This document shows positions 1 to 6,678 of a DNA stretch of 6,678 bases, piece by piece. The DNA comes from Phocaeicola_A sp964514145 (GTDB taxonomy: Bacteria > Bacteroidota > Bacteroidia > Bacteroidales > Bacteroidaceae), in NCBI GenBank assembly GCA_964514145.1, contig CAZEPM010000108.1:1-6678 (forward strand), written 5' to 3'. The stretch's first letter is position 1; each line of letters opens with the position of its first letter. Under the pieces are notes generated by a model. That model saw nothing but the letters and a program-made list of their open reading frames with translations, made no database searches and had not been told where the DNA came from. Position numbers and translations under genes: made by a program.

Positions 1-84
1 TTAATAATCAAACACTTCCGACGTAATTACACCACGCATTCCTCCTCCTTCAAGCACAAACTCCATACGATTTTCTGACATCAT
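1..84 (-). pseudogene. Patatin-like phospholipase, N-terminal fragment ended by an in-frame stop
   Basis: Reading the minus strand from the ATG at 84-82 gives 27 codons and then TAA at 3-1. Residues 8-18 read EFVLEGGGMRG, the glycine-rich oxyanion-hole motif that opens patatin-like lipid acyl hydrolases. It is followed by GVITSEVFDY, which resembles the usual continuation of the form GVxTAGVLDY. A complete patatin domain needs a GxSxG serine and a later DG aspartate, so 27 residues cannot be active. The stop falls where homologues usually carry Leu or another hydrophobic residue, and TTA to TAA is a single base change. Starts at 84, 81 or 66 are all possible. The stop coincides with the window edge, so a sequence error, a contig end or recoding cannot be excluded. 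It is divergent from the peptidase gene at 176. The family match is fairly sure; the pseudogene call is less so. Confidence 0.5.
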
Positions 85-132
85 CAATCTTTTTATTTAT
101 TAAATAAATATAGATTATATCCAAAGAATCAT

Positions 133-140
133 TATTTTTG
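133..140 (+). promoter_or_regulatory. Putative Bacteroides-type -7 box for the peptidase unit
   Basis: TATTTTTG matches the Bacteroides primary sigma factor -7 consensus TAnnTTTG at every fixed position. It would place the transcript start near 147, about 30 nt before the ATG at 176. No clear TTTG -33 element lies 19-21 bp upstream, where the sequence is only AT-rich. The region is T-rich, so a chance match is possible. Confidence 0.5.
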
Positions 141-162
141 CAAAACATGCTCATCAAAAATA
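133..162. repeat. 8-bp inverted repeat in the divergent intergenic region
   Basis: The arms TATTTTTG (133-140) and CAAAAATA (155-162) are perfect reverse complements separated by 14 nt, and the pairing does not extend further either way. Each arm reads as a TAnnTTTG box on its own strand. The right arm could therefore serve the minus-strand patatin gene and the left arm the plus-strand peptidase gene, or the pair could be a regulator site. AT-richness makes coincidence a real alternative. Confidence 0.4.
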
Positions 163-175
163 TAAATTTAGATTT

Positions 176-1564
176 ATGTTTAAAGCTGATTACAAAAAGC
201 GCCGCGAAAATCTTCGGTGTAAACTGCAAAACGGGTTGATTCTAATTCTTAGTAATAATGAATCTCCATGCAATTACCCTGATAACACTTACAAGTTTCG
301 TCAAGACAGTTGTTTTCTCTATTTCTTCGGAATTAACCAGCCATCAATGGCCGGTATCATCGACATCGACACTGGAGAAGAATATTTATTCGGCAATGAT
401 GTCTCCATGGATGATATCATTTGGATGGGGCCTCAACCTAGTATAAAAGAACTGGCCGAACAAGTCAGAGTGCAACACAATGCACCATTGGCCAAACTAA
501 AAACTATGCTTGAAGAAGCACGTAAACAACATCGGACTATCCATTTCCTCCCTCCCTATCGTTTCGACACCATGTTATGGCTTGAAGAACTATTGGGAAT
601 CCGCGCCAATGTCCTAAAAGAATATGCATCTATCGAATTGATTAAAGCCGTTGTAGAACTTCGCTCTGTAAAAGAGCCATGTGAAATTGAGGAAATAGAA
701 CGTGCCTGTGATATCGGTTATGAAATGCATACCACCGCAATGCGTCTATGTAAGCCCGGAGTAAAAGAACAATACATTGCCGGTGTACTCGATGGCATAG
801 CATCATCATACGGATGTATGGTTTCTTTCCCAACTATCCTTTCACAAAATGGAGAAACTCTTCATAATCACAACCATAATAACATTTTAGAATCAGGACG
901 ATTGATGCTTACCGATGCCGGAGCAGAAACCAACAACAACTATTGTTCTGACTTTACACGTACCATACCTGTCGGTGGAAAATTCACCAGCCGCCAGAAA
1001 GATATTTATAATATTGTTGTAGCATGTCACGATCATGCCATCAACTTTGCCCGCCCAGGACAGACATGGAAAGAGGTGCACCTGAATGTATGCCGCATCT
1101 TAGCACAAGGTTTAAAAGATCTCGGCTTGATGAGGGGTAACATCGATGACGCGGTAGCAACAGGAGCCCATGCATTGTTTATGCCACACGGACTCGGCCA
1201 CATGATGGGAATGGATGTACACGATATGGAAGGACTCGGCCAAATCTATGTTGGCTATGATGACGAAACTCGACCATCAAACCAGTTTGGTTTAGCTTCA
1301 TTGCGTATGGGACGTCGGTTGCAGAAAAACTATGTCATTACAGATGAACCGGGATGCTATTTCATCCCTGCACTCATCAGCAAATGGGAAGCTGAAAAGA
1401 AATTCACAGAATTTTTGAATTATGACGTAATCAATACATACAAAGATTTTGGCGGTATCCGGCTTGAAGACGATATCCTGATTACCGATAACGGTTCGCG
1501 CTTTTTAGGTCAGAAACGAATACCACTAACCATTGAAGAAGTTGAAACTATTATGAACTCATAA
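176..1564 (+). CDS. pepP: Xaa-Pro aminopeptidase (aminopeptidase P, M24B)
   Basis: A cytoplasmic metallo-aminopeptidase that removes the N-terminal residue from peptides whose second residue is proline. Residues 1 to about 150 form the aminopeptidase P N-terminal domain, with the typical FRQDSCFLYFFG stretch at 41-52. Residues from about 170 onward form the pita-bread catalytic domain. The five expected dinuclear metal ligands are all present: D247 (TDAGAE), D259 (SDFTRT), H342 (HGLGH), E391 (TDEPGCYF) and E431 (IRLEDD). H338 and H349 (DVHD) match the auxiliary catalytic histidines of E. coli PepP, and H230, in an HNHNHNN run, matches its substrate-side histidine. The 462 aa length is close to E. 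coli PepP (441 aa). There is no signal peptide. The ATG at 176 starts right at the N-terminal domain. The gene ends in tandem stops TAATAA, 32 bp before the next peptidase, with which it is probably cotranscribed. Confidence 0.95.
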   Translation: MFKADYKKRRENLRCKLQNGLILILSNNESPCNYPDNTYKFRQDSCFLYFFGINQPSMAGIIDIDTGEEYLFGNDVSMDDIIWMGPQPSIKELAEQVRVQHNAPLAKLKTMLEEARKQHRTIHFLPPYRFDTMLWLEELLGIRANVLKEYASIELIKAVVELRSVKEPCEIEEIERACDIGYEMHTTAMRLCKPGVKEQYIAGVLDGIASSYGCMVSFPTILSQNGETLHNHNHNNILESGRLMLTDAGAETNNNYCSDFTRTIPVGGKFTSRQKDIYNIVVACHDHAINFARPGQTWKEVHLNVCRILAQGLKDLGLMRGNIDDAVATGAHALFMPHGLGHMMGMDVHDMEGLGQIYVGYDDETRPSNQFGLASLRMGRRLQKNYVITDEPGCYFIPALISKWEAEKKFTEFLNYDVINTYKDFGGIRLEDDILITDNGSRFLGQKRIPLTIEEVETIMNS

Positions 1565-1596
1565 TAATTATCAATCATATAAACTAAGCAAAAAAC

Positions 1597-2802
1597 ATGA
1601 AAAAGACACTATTACTAACAGCTTTGGGGTTAACATGCATAGGAACCATCGTAGCACAAGAAGAACAGAAAGAAGAAAAAGAGGAATTCGTTTTTACAAC
1701 AATTAAGGAAATTCCCATCACTTCTATCAAGAACCAAAACCGGGCAGGCACTTGCTGGTGCTATTCTGGTCTTAGTTTCCTAGAAGCCGAACTATTGCGT
1801 ATGGGAAAAGGCGAATATGACTTCTCAGAAATGTACATAGTCTATAACACATATATGGATCGCGCAACTACTGCCATCCGTACACACGGAGATGTTTCTT
1901 TCGCTCAAGGCGGCTCATTCTATGATGTAATCTATGGTATGAAACATTACGGACTTGTGCCGGAAGAAGAAATGCGACCGGGTGTAATGTATGGTGATAC
2001 ACTCTCTGTACATACAGAGTTGTCAGCCGTAACAAGTGCATACGTTAAAGCAATAGCCGAGGGAGACTGGAAATCACTCCAGATAGCACCCGATAACACT
2101 CCACTTTGGAAAAAAGGTCTGAGCGGTATTTATGACGCATATCTAGGAAAACGTCCAGAAACATTTGAATATCAAGGAAAAACGTATACTCCACAATCGT
2201 TCTATGAATCTACAGGCTTGGATGCAGACGACTATATTTCATTGACTTCATACACTCACCATCCATATTATGAACCGTTTGTTCTCGAAATACAAGACAA
2301 TTGGCGTTGGGGACAATCATATAACCTCCCGTTGGATGAATTTATGGAGGTATTCGATTATGCTATCGATAACGGTTACACGATTGCATGGGGAACAGAC
2401 GTTAGCGAAAGCGGATTCTCTCGTAACGGAGTAGCTACCATGCCAGACAAAGAAAAGGCTCAGGATTTAAGTGGATCGGATATGGCACATTGGTTGAAAC
2501 TTGTTAAGTCTCCAGAATTCTACAATTCACCACAACCTCAAAAATGGTGTACTCCGGAAGAACGCCAAGCAGCATATGACAATTGGGAAACGACAGATGA
2601 CCACGGTATGTTAATTTACGGTATAGCAAAAGATCAAACCGGTGAAGAATACTATCTAGTCAAAAACTCATGGGGTGAAGCTGGCAAGTATAAAGGCATA
2701 TGGTATGCATCTAAAGCCTATGTACGTTACAAAACAATGAACATTGTGGTTAATAAAAATGCTATTCCCAAAAACATTGCAAAAAAACTAGGTATTAAAT
2801 AA
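1597..2802 (+). CDS. Exported C1B cysteine peptidase (bleomycin hydrolase / aminopeptidase C-like)
   Basis: A papain-fold cysteine peptidase of the bleomycin hydrolase/PepC group, expected to trim peptides from the N-terminus. Residues 1-20 look like a Sec signal peptide: KK, a hydrophobic core, then likely cleavage after VA at 20, followed by a very acidic linker (22-30). The catalytic set is complete: oxyanion Q47, nucleophile C53 in GTCWCY, H336 in DDHGM, and N357 in KNSWG. The Q47-to-C53 spacing equals that of papain (Q19, C25). The tryptophan-rich NWRWGQSYNLPLDEF stretch (235-249) is typical of Bacteroidota homologues as I recall them. Oddities are a second cysteine, C55, two residues after the nucleophile, HGM where classical members have HAM, and export, since classical PepC and bleomycin hydrolase are cytosolic. 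At 401 aa it is shorter than those (about 450 aa). It is last in the unit, directly before a strong terminator. The exact substrate cannot be told from sequence. Confidence 0.88.
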   Translation: MKKTLLLTALGLTCIGTIVAQEEQKEEKEEFVFTTIKEIPITSIKNQNRAGTCWCYSGLSFLEAELLRMGKGEYDFSEMYIVYNTYMDRATTAIRTHGDVSFAQGGSFYDVIYGMKHYGLVPEEEMRPGVMYGDTLSVHTELSAVTSAYVKAIAEGDWKSLQIAPDNTPLWKKGLSGIYDAYLGKRPETFEYQGKTYTPQSFYESTGLDADDYISLTSYTHHPYYEPFVLEIQDNWRWGQSYNLPLDEFMEVFDYAIDNGYTIAWGTDVSESGFSRNGVATMPDKEKAQDLSGSDMAHWLKLVKSPEFYNSPQPQKWCTPEERQAAYDNWETTDDHGMLIYGIAKDQTGEEYYLVKNSWGEAGKYKGIWYASKAYVRYKTMNIVVNKNAIPKNIAKKLGIK

Positions 2803-2822
2803 GTCATAGTTGTATTTATTAC

Positions 2823-2876
2823 AAAGCTCCAGTCTGTTAAATTCATACAGAACTGGAGCTTTCTTATTTCTTTTTT
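2823..2876 (+). terminator. Rho-independent terminator of the peptidase unit
   Basis: The arms AAAGCTCCAGT (2823-2833) and ACTGGAGCTTT (2852-2862) pair perfectly over 11 bp. After a single bulged A (2851) the stem continues with CTG/CAG, leaving an 11-nt loop (2837-2847). The T-rich tail CTTATTTCTTTTTT follows at once. It lies 20 bp past the C1B peptidase stop. The minus-strand side lacks a comparable T tract, so it should work mainly on plus-strand transcripts. Confidence 0.92.
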
Positions 2877-2885
2877 CTAACTTTA

Positions 2886-2897
2886 CCATTCGAATGG
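2886..2897. repeat. Perfect 12-bp palindrome upstream of recJ
   Basis: CCATTCGAATGG is its own reverse complement; the flanking bases (A on both sides) do not extend it. It lies between the terminator tail and recJ, 49 bp before the recJ ATG, in the only stretch that could hold the promoter for recJ-recQ. It could be an operator for a dimeric regulator. No regulator family is recognised from the sequence, and one 12-bp palindrome can arise by chance. Confidence 0.45.
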
Positions 2898-2946
2898 ATC
2901 TTATCTGTTCGCTTGATATCTAGAAAAAAGAAAAACAATATATAAA

Positions 2947-4674
2947 ATGCGATACAAATGGAATTACCAATCTCCAACACACGAACAAATCGAGGAAGCT
3001 AAAGCTTTTTCTAAAGAAATTGGAATACATCCGATACTATGCAGATTGCTAATACAAAGGGGTATCACCAATTCAACAAAAGCAAAACGCTTCTTTCGCC
3101 CACAACTTAATGAGTTATACGACCCGTTTCTGATGAAAGATATGAATATTGCCGTAGACCGACTCAATCAAGCAATGGGGAAAAAAGAACGTGTGCTGAT
3201 ATATGGAGATTATGACGTCGACGGTACCACCGCTGTCGCGCTCGTGTACAAATTTTTACAACAGTTTTACTCAAACATTGACTACTACATCCCCGACCGT
3301 TATGAAGAAGGATATGGTGTTTCAATGAAAGGAATAGATTATGCATACGAAACAGGGGTTAAACTTATTATCGTACTAGATTGTGGCATTAAAGCAGTTA
3401 AAGAAATCTCTTATGCAAAAGAAAAAGGTATAGATTTCATTATCTGCGATCATCATGTACCGGATGATATTTTGCCTCCAGCAGTCGCTATTCTAAACGC
3501 AAAACGTAAGGATGCTACTTATCCCTATCCTCACCTATCTGGATGTGGCGTTGGATTTAAGTTCATGCAAGCTTTTGCTCAAAACAACGGAATAGCGTTT
3601 CACCAATTAACCCCATTGCTCGATTTAGTCGCCGTCAGCATCGCGTCAGATATCGTTCCCATTATGGGAGAAAATCGGATATTAGCCTATTACGGATTGA
3701 AGCAACTCAACTCTAACCCGAGTGTAGGCCTAAAGGCTATCATTGACGTATGTGGACTAGCCGATAAAGAAATCAACATAAACGACATTGTATTTAAAAT
3801 TGGGCCACGCATCAATGCTTCAGGACGTATACAAAATGGCCAAGAAGCCGTAGATCTGCTAATCGAAAAAGATTTTGCCTGCGCCTTAAAGAAAGCCAAT
3901 CAAATCAACCAATACAACGAAACACGCAAAGATCTAGATAAAAGCATGACCGAACAGGCTAATAAAATCGTTGACCAGTTGGAAGGATTAGAGAACCGAC
4001 GATCCATTGTCATCTACAATGCAGCGTGGCATAAAGGGGTGATTGGCATTGTTGCCTCCAGACTAACAGAGCTTTATTATCGCCCGGCCGTCATATTAAC
4101 CCGAACAAACGATTTGGCAACTGGATCTGCACGTTCAGTCTTAGGATTTGATGTATATAAAGCCATAGAACATTGCCGAGATTTATTAGAAAACTTCGGC
4201 GGTCATACTTATGCAGCCGGATTGTCTATGAAAGTTGAAAATGTTCCTCTATTCATGGAGCGATTTGAAAGTTTTGTAGCCCAACACATACTGCCCGAAC
4301 AAACGATGGCAGTAATCAACATTGATGCGAAAATAGACTTTAAAGACATTACCCCTCATTTCTTTGCAGACCTGAAAAAGTTTAATCCGTTCGGACCAGA
4401 CAATCACAAACCCATTTTCTGTACCAATTGGGTTTACGACTATGGTACGAGTAAGGTTGTTGGTAGAGAACAAGAACACATCAAACTAGAACTCGTTGAC
4501 AATCGTTCTAATAAAATCATGAATGGTATTGCTTTTGGGCAAAGTTCACAAGCACGGTATATCAAAACAAAACGCTCTTTCGACATTTGTTACACCATTG
4601 AAGAAAATACGCACAAACGTGGAGAAGTTCAACTCCAAATAGAAGACATTCGGCCGTCAGAGACTAAAGCATGA
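2947..4674 (+). CDS. recJ: Single-stranded-DNA-specific 5'-3' exonuclease RecJ
   Basis: RecJ degrades single-stranded DNA from the 5' end in RecF-pathway recombination, base excision and mismatch repair. The 575 aa length matches E. coli RecJ (577 aa). The DHH-domain motifs appear in order: DYDVDG at 88-93 (D88, D90, D92), VLDCG (143-147) with D145, the signature DHH at 168-170, SGCGVGFK at 198-205, and ASD at 233-235 with D235 as a metal ligand. The linker and DHHA1 part carry GPRINASGRI (286-295), WHKGVIGIVASRL (361-373) and GGHTYAAG (418-425). The C-terminal 450-575 is the OB-like DNA-binding domain with FNPFGPDN (479-486). No key residue is missing. The ATG at 2947 follows an A-rich leader with no Shine-Dalgarno, usual in this phylum. 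No convincing TAnnTTTG box was found upstream; TATCTGTT at 2902-2909 is a poor match. The stop overlaps the recQ start by ATGA. Confidence 0.96.
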   Translation: MRYKWNYQSPTHEQIEEAKAFSKEIGIHPILCRLLIQRGITNSTKAKRFFRPQLNELYDPFLMKDMNIAVDRLNQAMGKKERVLIYGDYDVDGTTAVALVYKFLQQFYSNIDYYIPDRYEEGYGVSMKGIDYAYETGVKLIIVLDCGIKAVKEISYAKEKGIDFIICDHHVPDDILPPAVAILNAKRKDATYPYPHLSGCGVGFKFMQAFAQNNGIAFHQLTPLLDLVAVSIASDIVPIMGENRILAYYGLKQLNSNPSVGLKAIIDVCGLADKEININDIVFKIGPRINASGRIQNGQEAVDLLIEKDFACALKKANQINQYNETRKDLDKSMTEQANKIVDQLEGLENRRSIVIYNAAWHKGVIGIVASRLTELYYRPAVILTRTNDLATGSARSVLGFDVYKAIEHCRDLLENFGGHTYAAGLSMKVENVPLFMERFESFVAQHILPEQTMAVINIDAKIDFKDITPHFFADLKKFNPFGPDNHKPIFCTNWVYDYGTSKVVGREQEHIKLELVDNRSNKIMNGIAFGQSSQARYIKTKRSFDICYTIEENTHKRGEVQLQIEDIRPSETKA

Positions 4675-6629
4675 GAAATTATAAAGACATTCTCCGCCAA
4701 CATTGGGGATATGAATCTTTTCGCGGAATACAAGAAAACATCATCGAAAGCATTGGCAACGGACAAGACACGTTAGGACTAATGCCTACAGGTGGTGGAA
4801 AATCAATCACATTCCAAGTACCTGCACTAGCACAAGAGGGATTATGCCTTGTCATAACCCCTCTTATTGCACTGATGAAAGATCAGGTCGAAAATCTTCG
4901 ACAACGAGGTATAAAAGCGGCTGCAATCCATTCAGGAATGAAACGAGACGAAATTATACAGACATTGGAGAACTGTATTTTCGGCAATTACAAGTTCCTA
5001 TATGTTTCACCCGAACGCCTAAGTACTGAAATCTTCCAAATTAAACTAAGGCACATAAACGTCTGCTTTATTACGGTCGACGAAGCCCACTGCATCTCAC
5101 AATGGGGATACGATTTCCGACCGGCATACCTGCGAATAGCAGACATTCGCAGGCAACTCCCTCAAATACCTATTCTTGCCCTAACAGCTACAGCCACTCC
5201 TGTTGTGATACAAGATATACAACAGAAACTGCTATTCCGTACAGAAAATGTTTTCCGCATGAGTTTCGAACGGAAAAACCTTGCCTACATTGTACGCTAT
5301 ACAGACAATAAAGAAATGCAAGTGCTCCATATTCTGCAACATACCTCCGGATCGGCTATTATTTACACACGTAACAGACAAACTACTAAAGAAATTGCAA
5401 CCTTCCTACAAAAAGAGCACATTACATCCGAATTTTATCATGCAGGACTCAGTACTTATGAGAGGAACGAACGACAACAAAAATGGCAAAAAGGCGAATC
5501 ACGTGTTATGGTGGCAACCAATGCTTTTGGTCTGGGTATTGACAAGCCTGATGTTCGAGTTGTCATTCACGTAGACACTCCGGACTCTCCTGAATCCTAC
5601 TTTCAGGAAGCCGGACGGGCAGGACGCGACGGACTCAAAGCATACGCAATACTGCTTCATGCCTCCCACGACACGGAATTGATTAAACGGCGTATAGCCC
5701 AGACATTTCCTAAGAAAGATTACATCAAAAAGGTATATGAGGAGTTAGGTTCCTATTATCAAATGGCCGTCGGAGACGGATACAACTGCACCTTTGAGTT
5801 CAATATGGAAGAATTCTGTCAACGCTTCAATCATCAGTCTATCTTAACCAACAGTGCACTAAAAATTTTGTCACGTAGTGGATACATTGACTACGTGGAA
5901 GAACAGGAAAACAGTTCCAGACTTATGTTCACCATGCAAAAAAACGAACTATATCAGCTTGAAATACCAGAATCCCAACTAGACCAGTTGATACAAACGA
6001 TATTGAGATATTACGGAGGCGTATTCTCTGACTACATTCCCATCAAAGAAGAACTTATTGCAAAGGAATTAAATCTCACACCAAAACAACTATATGAAAA
6101 TCTGCTAATCCTGAATCGTCGAAAAATTCTGCACTATATTCCGAGAAAAAAAACATCATATATCACCTACACCCAACGAAGGATAGACACCGAGCTGTTG
6201 AGCCTTCCCTACGAAGCGTATGAGGCCCGAAAAGCACAATATGTAGGCCGCATCAACGCCATGATTGAATACGTAACATCAAGGTATCAATGCCGCAACC
6301 AGATGCTCTTAAATTATTTTGGCGAAAAGACTTCACATCAATGCCAACGCTGCGACGTTTGCCAGCAACGACATGATTCCGGTGTTAAACTTGGTGAATT
6401 CGAGAATATACGTCACAACATTTTTCAACTTCTCGCAGACGGTTGTCCCCATCCGATCCACGACATTGATTCCCTCTCATACCAGCAGGACAAGACCATG
6501 CAGGTCGTGGACTATTTGATTGCTGAAAACGATATTATCATTGATGAATACGAACAGATTAAATTGGCAACGAAGAATCTCTCTAAGATACACAAGCAAC
6601 AAACCAGCTCATTAACCACACTACAATAA
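4671..6629 (+). CDS. recQ: ATP-dependent DNA helicase RecQ, variant without HRDC domain
   Basis: A 3'-5' superfamily 2 helicase that unwinds DNA for RecJ resection and helps suppress illegitimate recombination. Helicase motifs in order: motif 0 FRGIQ (17-21), Walker A PTGGGKS (39-45), ITPLIALMKDQ (62-72), DEAH (137-140) followed by the RecQ aromatic-rich loop CISQWGYDFRP, LTATAT (171-176), IYTRNR (231-236), TNAFGLGIDKPDVR (283-296), and motif VI QEAGRAGRDG (312-321). The zinc ligands C541, C558, C561 and C564 keep the C-x16-C-x2-C-x2-C spacing of E. coli RecQ. Here they lie about 220 residues after motif VI, against about 55 in E. coli. The added stretch (about 345-525) is partly winged-helix-like. 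Only 88 residues follow the zinc site, with no recognisable HRDC domain. As recalled, this layout is typical of one RecQ class common in Bacteroidota. It starts inside recJ (ATGA), which suggests translational coupling. Confidence 0.95.
   Translation: MRNYKDILRQHWGYESFRGIQENIIESIGNGQDTLGLMPTGGGKSITFQVPALAQEGLCLVITPLIALMKDQVENLRQRGIKAAAIHSGMKRDEIIQTLENCIFGNYKFLYVSPERLSTEIFQIKLRHINVCFITVDEAHCISQWGYDFRPAYLRIADIRRQLPQIPILALTATATPVVIQDIQQKLLFRTENVFRMSFERKNLAYIVRYTDNKEMQVLHILQHTSGSAIIYTRNRQTTKEIATFLQKEHITSEFYHAGLSTYERNERQQKWQKGESRVMVATNAFGLGIDKPDVRVVIHVDTPDSPESYFQEAGRAGRDGLKAYAILLHASHDTELIKRRIAQTFPKKDYIKKVYEELGSYYQMAVGDGYNCTFEFNMEEFCQRFNHQSILTNSALKILSRSGYIDYVEEQENSSRLMFTMQKNELYQLEIPESQLDQLIQTILRYYGGVFSDYIPIKEELIAKELNLTPKQLYENLLILNRRKILHYIPRKKTSYITYTQRRIDTELLSLPYEAYEARKAQYVGRINAMIEYVTSRYQCRNQMLLNYFGEKTSHQCQRCDVCQQRHDSGVKLGEFENIRHNIFQLLADGCPHPIHDIDSLSYQQDKTMQVVDYLIAENDIIIDEYEQIKLATKNLSKIHKQQTSSLTTLQ
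5129..5153 (+). repeat. 9-bp inverted repeat inside recQ
   Basis: CCTGCGAAT (5129-5137) and ATTCGCAGG (5145-5153) are perfect reverse complements around a 7-nt loop, AGCAGAC. The repeat lies in codons 153-161, shortly after the DEAH motif. No T tract follows, so it is not an intrinsic terminator. It would form a stable hairpin in the mRNA. A role is unknown and codon-level coincidence is possible. Confidence 0.6.
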
Positions 6630-6660
6630 ATGTATAAACACAGATAAGAAACAAACTATT

Positions 6661-6678
6661 ATGATAGACTTTTTAAAA
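6661..6678 (+). CDS. Start of a downstream gene, cut by the window end
   Basis: An ATG 31 bp after the recQ stop opens a frame reading MIDFLK up to the window edge. The spacing, the A-rich leader, and the lack of any hairpin or promoter box between it and recQ suggest a third gene of the recJ-recQ unit. Six codons allow no family assignment. The other nearby ATG (6630) reads only five codons before a stop. Confidence 0.4.

Noticed and set aside
642..833. Minus-strand open frames inside the four large genes
   Set aside because: They have no domain resemblance or start signals and lie opposite genes with complete catalytic motifs, so they are shadow frames.
863..883. HNHNHNN run in PepP as a repeat expansion or extra metal site
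   Set aside because: Similar His/Asn-rich stretches occur here in related enzymes as I recall, at the place of the known substrate-side histidine.
1190..1242. 11-bp direct repeat GGACTCGGCCA within the peptidase gene (1190-1200 and 1232-1242)
   Set aside because: Both copies encode a GLG within the conserved HGLGH and EGLGQ motifs, so shared codon choice explains it.
1634..1641. Possible lipoprotein cysteine (C14) in the C1B peptidase signal peptide
   Set aside because: The residues before C14 are G-L-T, not a lipobox such as L-A-G or L-S-A, and the hydrophobic stretch continues past it to a better cleavage site near A20.
2902..2909. TATCTGTT as a -7 promoter box for recJ
   Set aside because: It matches only four of the six fixed positions of TAnnTTTG, and no TTTG lies at a suitable distance upstream.
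6630..6647. Five-codon minigene MYKHR after recQ
   Set aside because: It is too short and has no supporting signal; the ATG at 6661 opens a frame that stays open to the window end.
1..6678. A novel defence or mobile system in the window
   Set aside because: All four full-length genes fall in well-known peptidase or DNA-repair families with intact motifs. No integrase, transposase, tRNA, CRISPR repeats or base-composition break was seen.

Overview
The window looks like ordinary chromosome of a Bacteroidota gut-type bacterium, most likely Bacteroides or Phocaeicola. Four things point there: moderately AT-rich DNA, A/T-rich leaders without Shine-Dalgarno sequences, a promoter box fitting the Bacteroides TAnnTTTG consensus, and the protein types themselves (an exported C1B peptidase and a RecQ with a long segment between helicase core and zinc site). 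The assignment comes from recalled family features and was not searched.

Layout from left to right. Positions 1-84 (minus strand) hold the first 27 codons of a patatin-like protein, cut by an in-frame stop at the window edge. Positions 85-175 are a divergent AT-rich region with a promoter-like box and an 8-bp inverted repeat. Two plus-strand peptidase genes follow, 32 bp apart: a cytoplasmic M24B Xaa-Pro aminopeptidase (176-1564) and an exported C1B bleomycin-hydrolase-like cysteine peptidase (1597-2802). A strong intrinsic terminator (2823-2876) closes this unit. A 70-bp gap with a perfect 12-bp palindrome leads to recJ (2947-4674) and recQ (4671-6629), which overlap by ATGA. A likely next gene begins at 6661 and is cut by the window end.

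How the genes work together. The first pair are both peptide-trimming enzymes but act in different compartments. The second pair encode the helicase and the 5'-3' single-strand exonuclease that cooperate in RecF-type gap and break resection; their overlapping stop and start suggests translational coupling.

I found no mobile element, CRISPR array, RNA gene or recognisable new system. The points most worth a second look are the interrupted patatin start, the inverted promoter-like boxes at 133-162, the palindrome ahead of recJ, the RecQ domain order, and a hairpin inside recQ.
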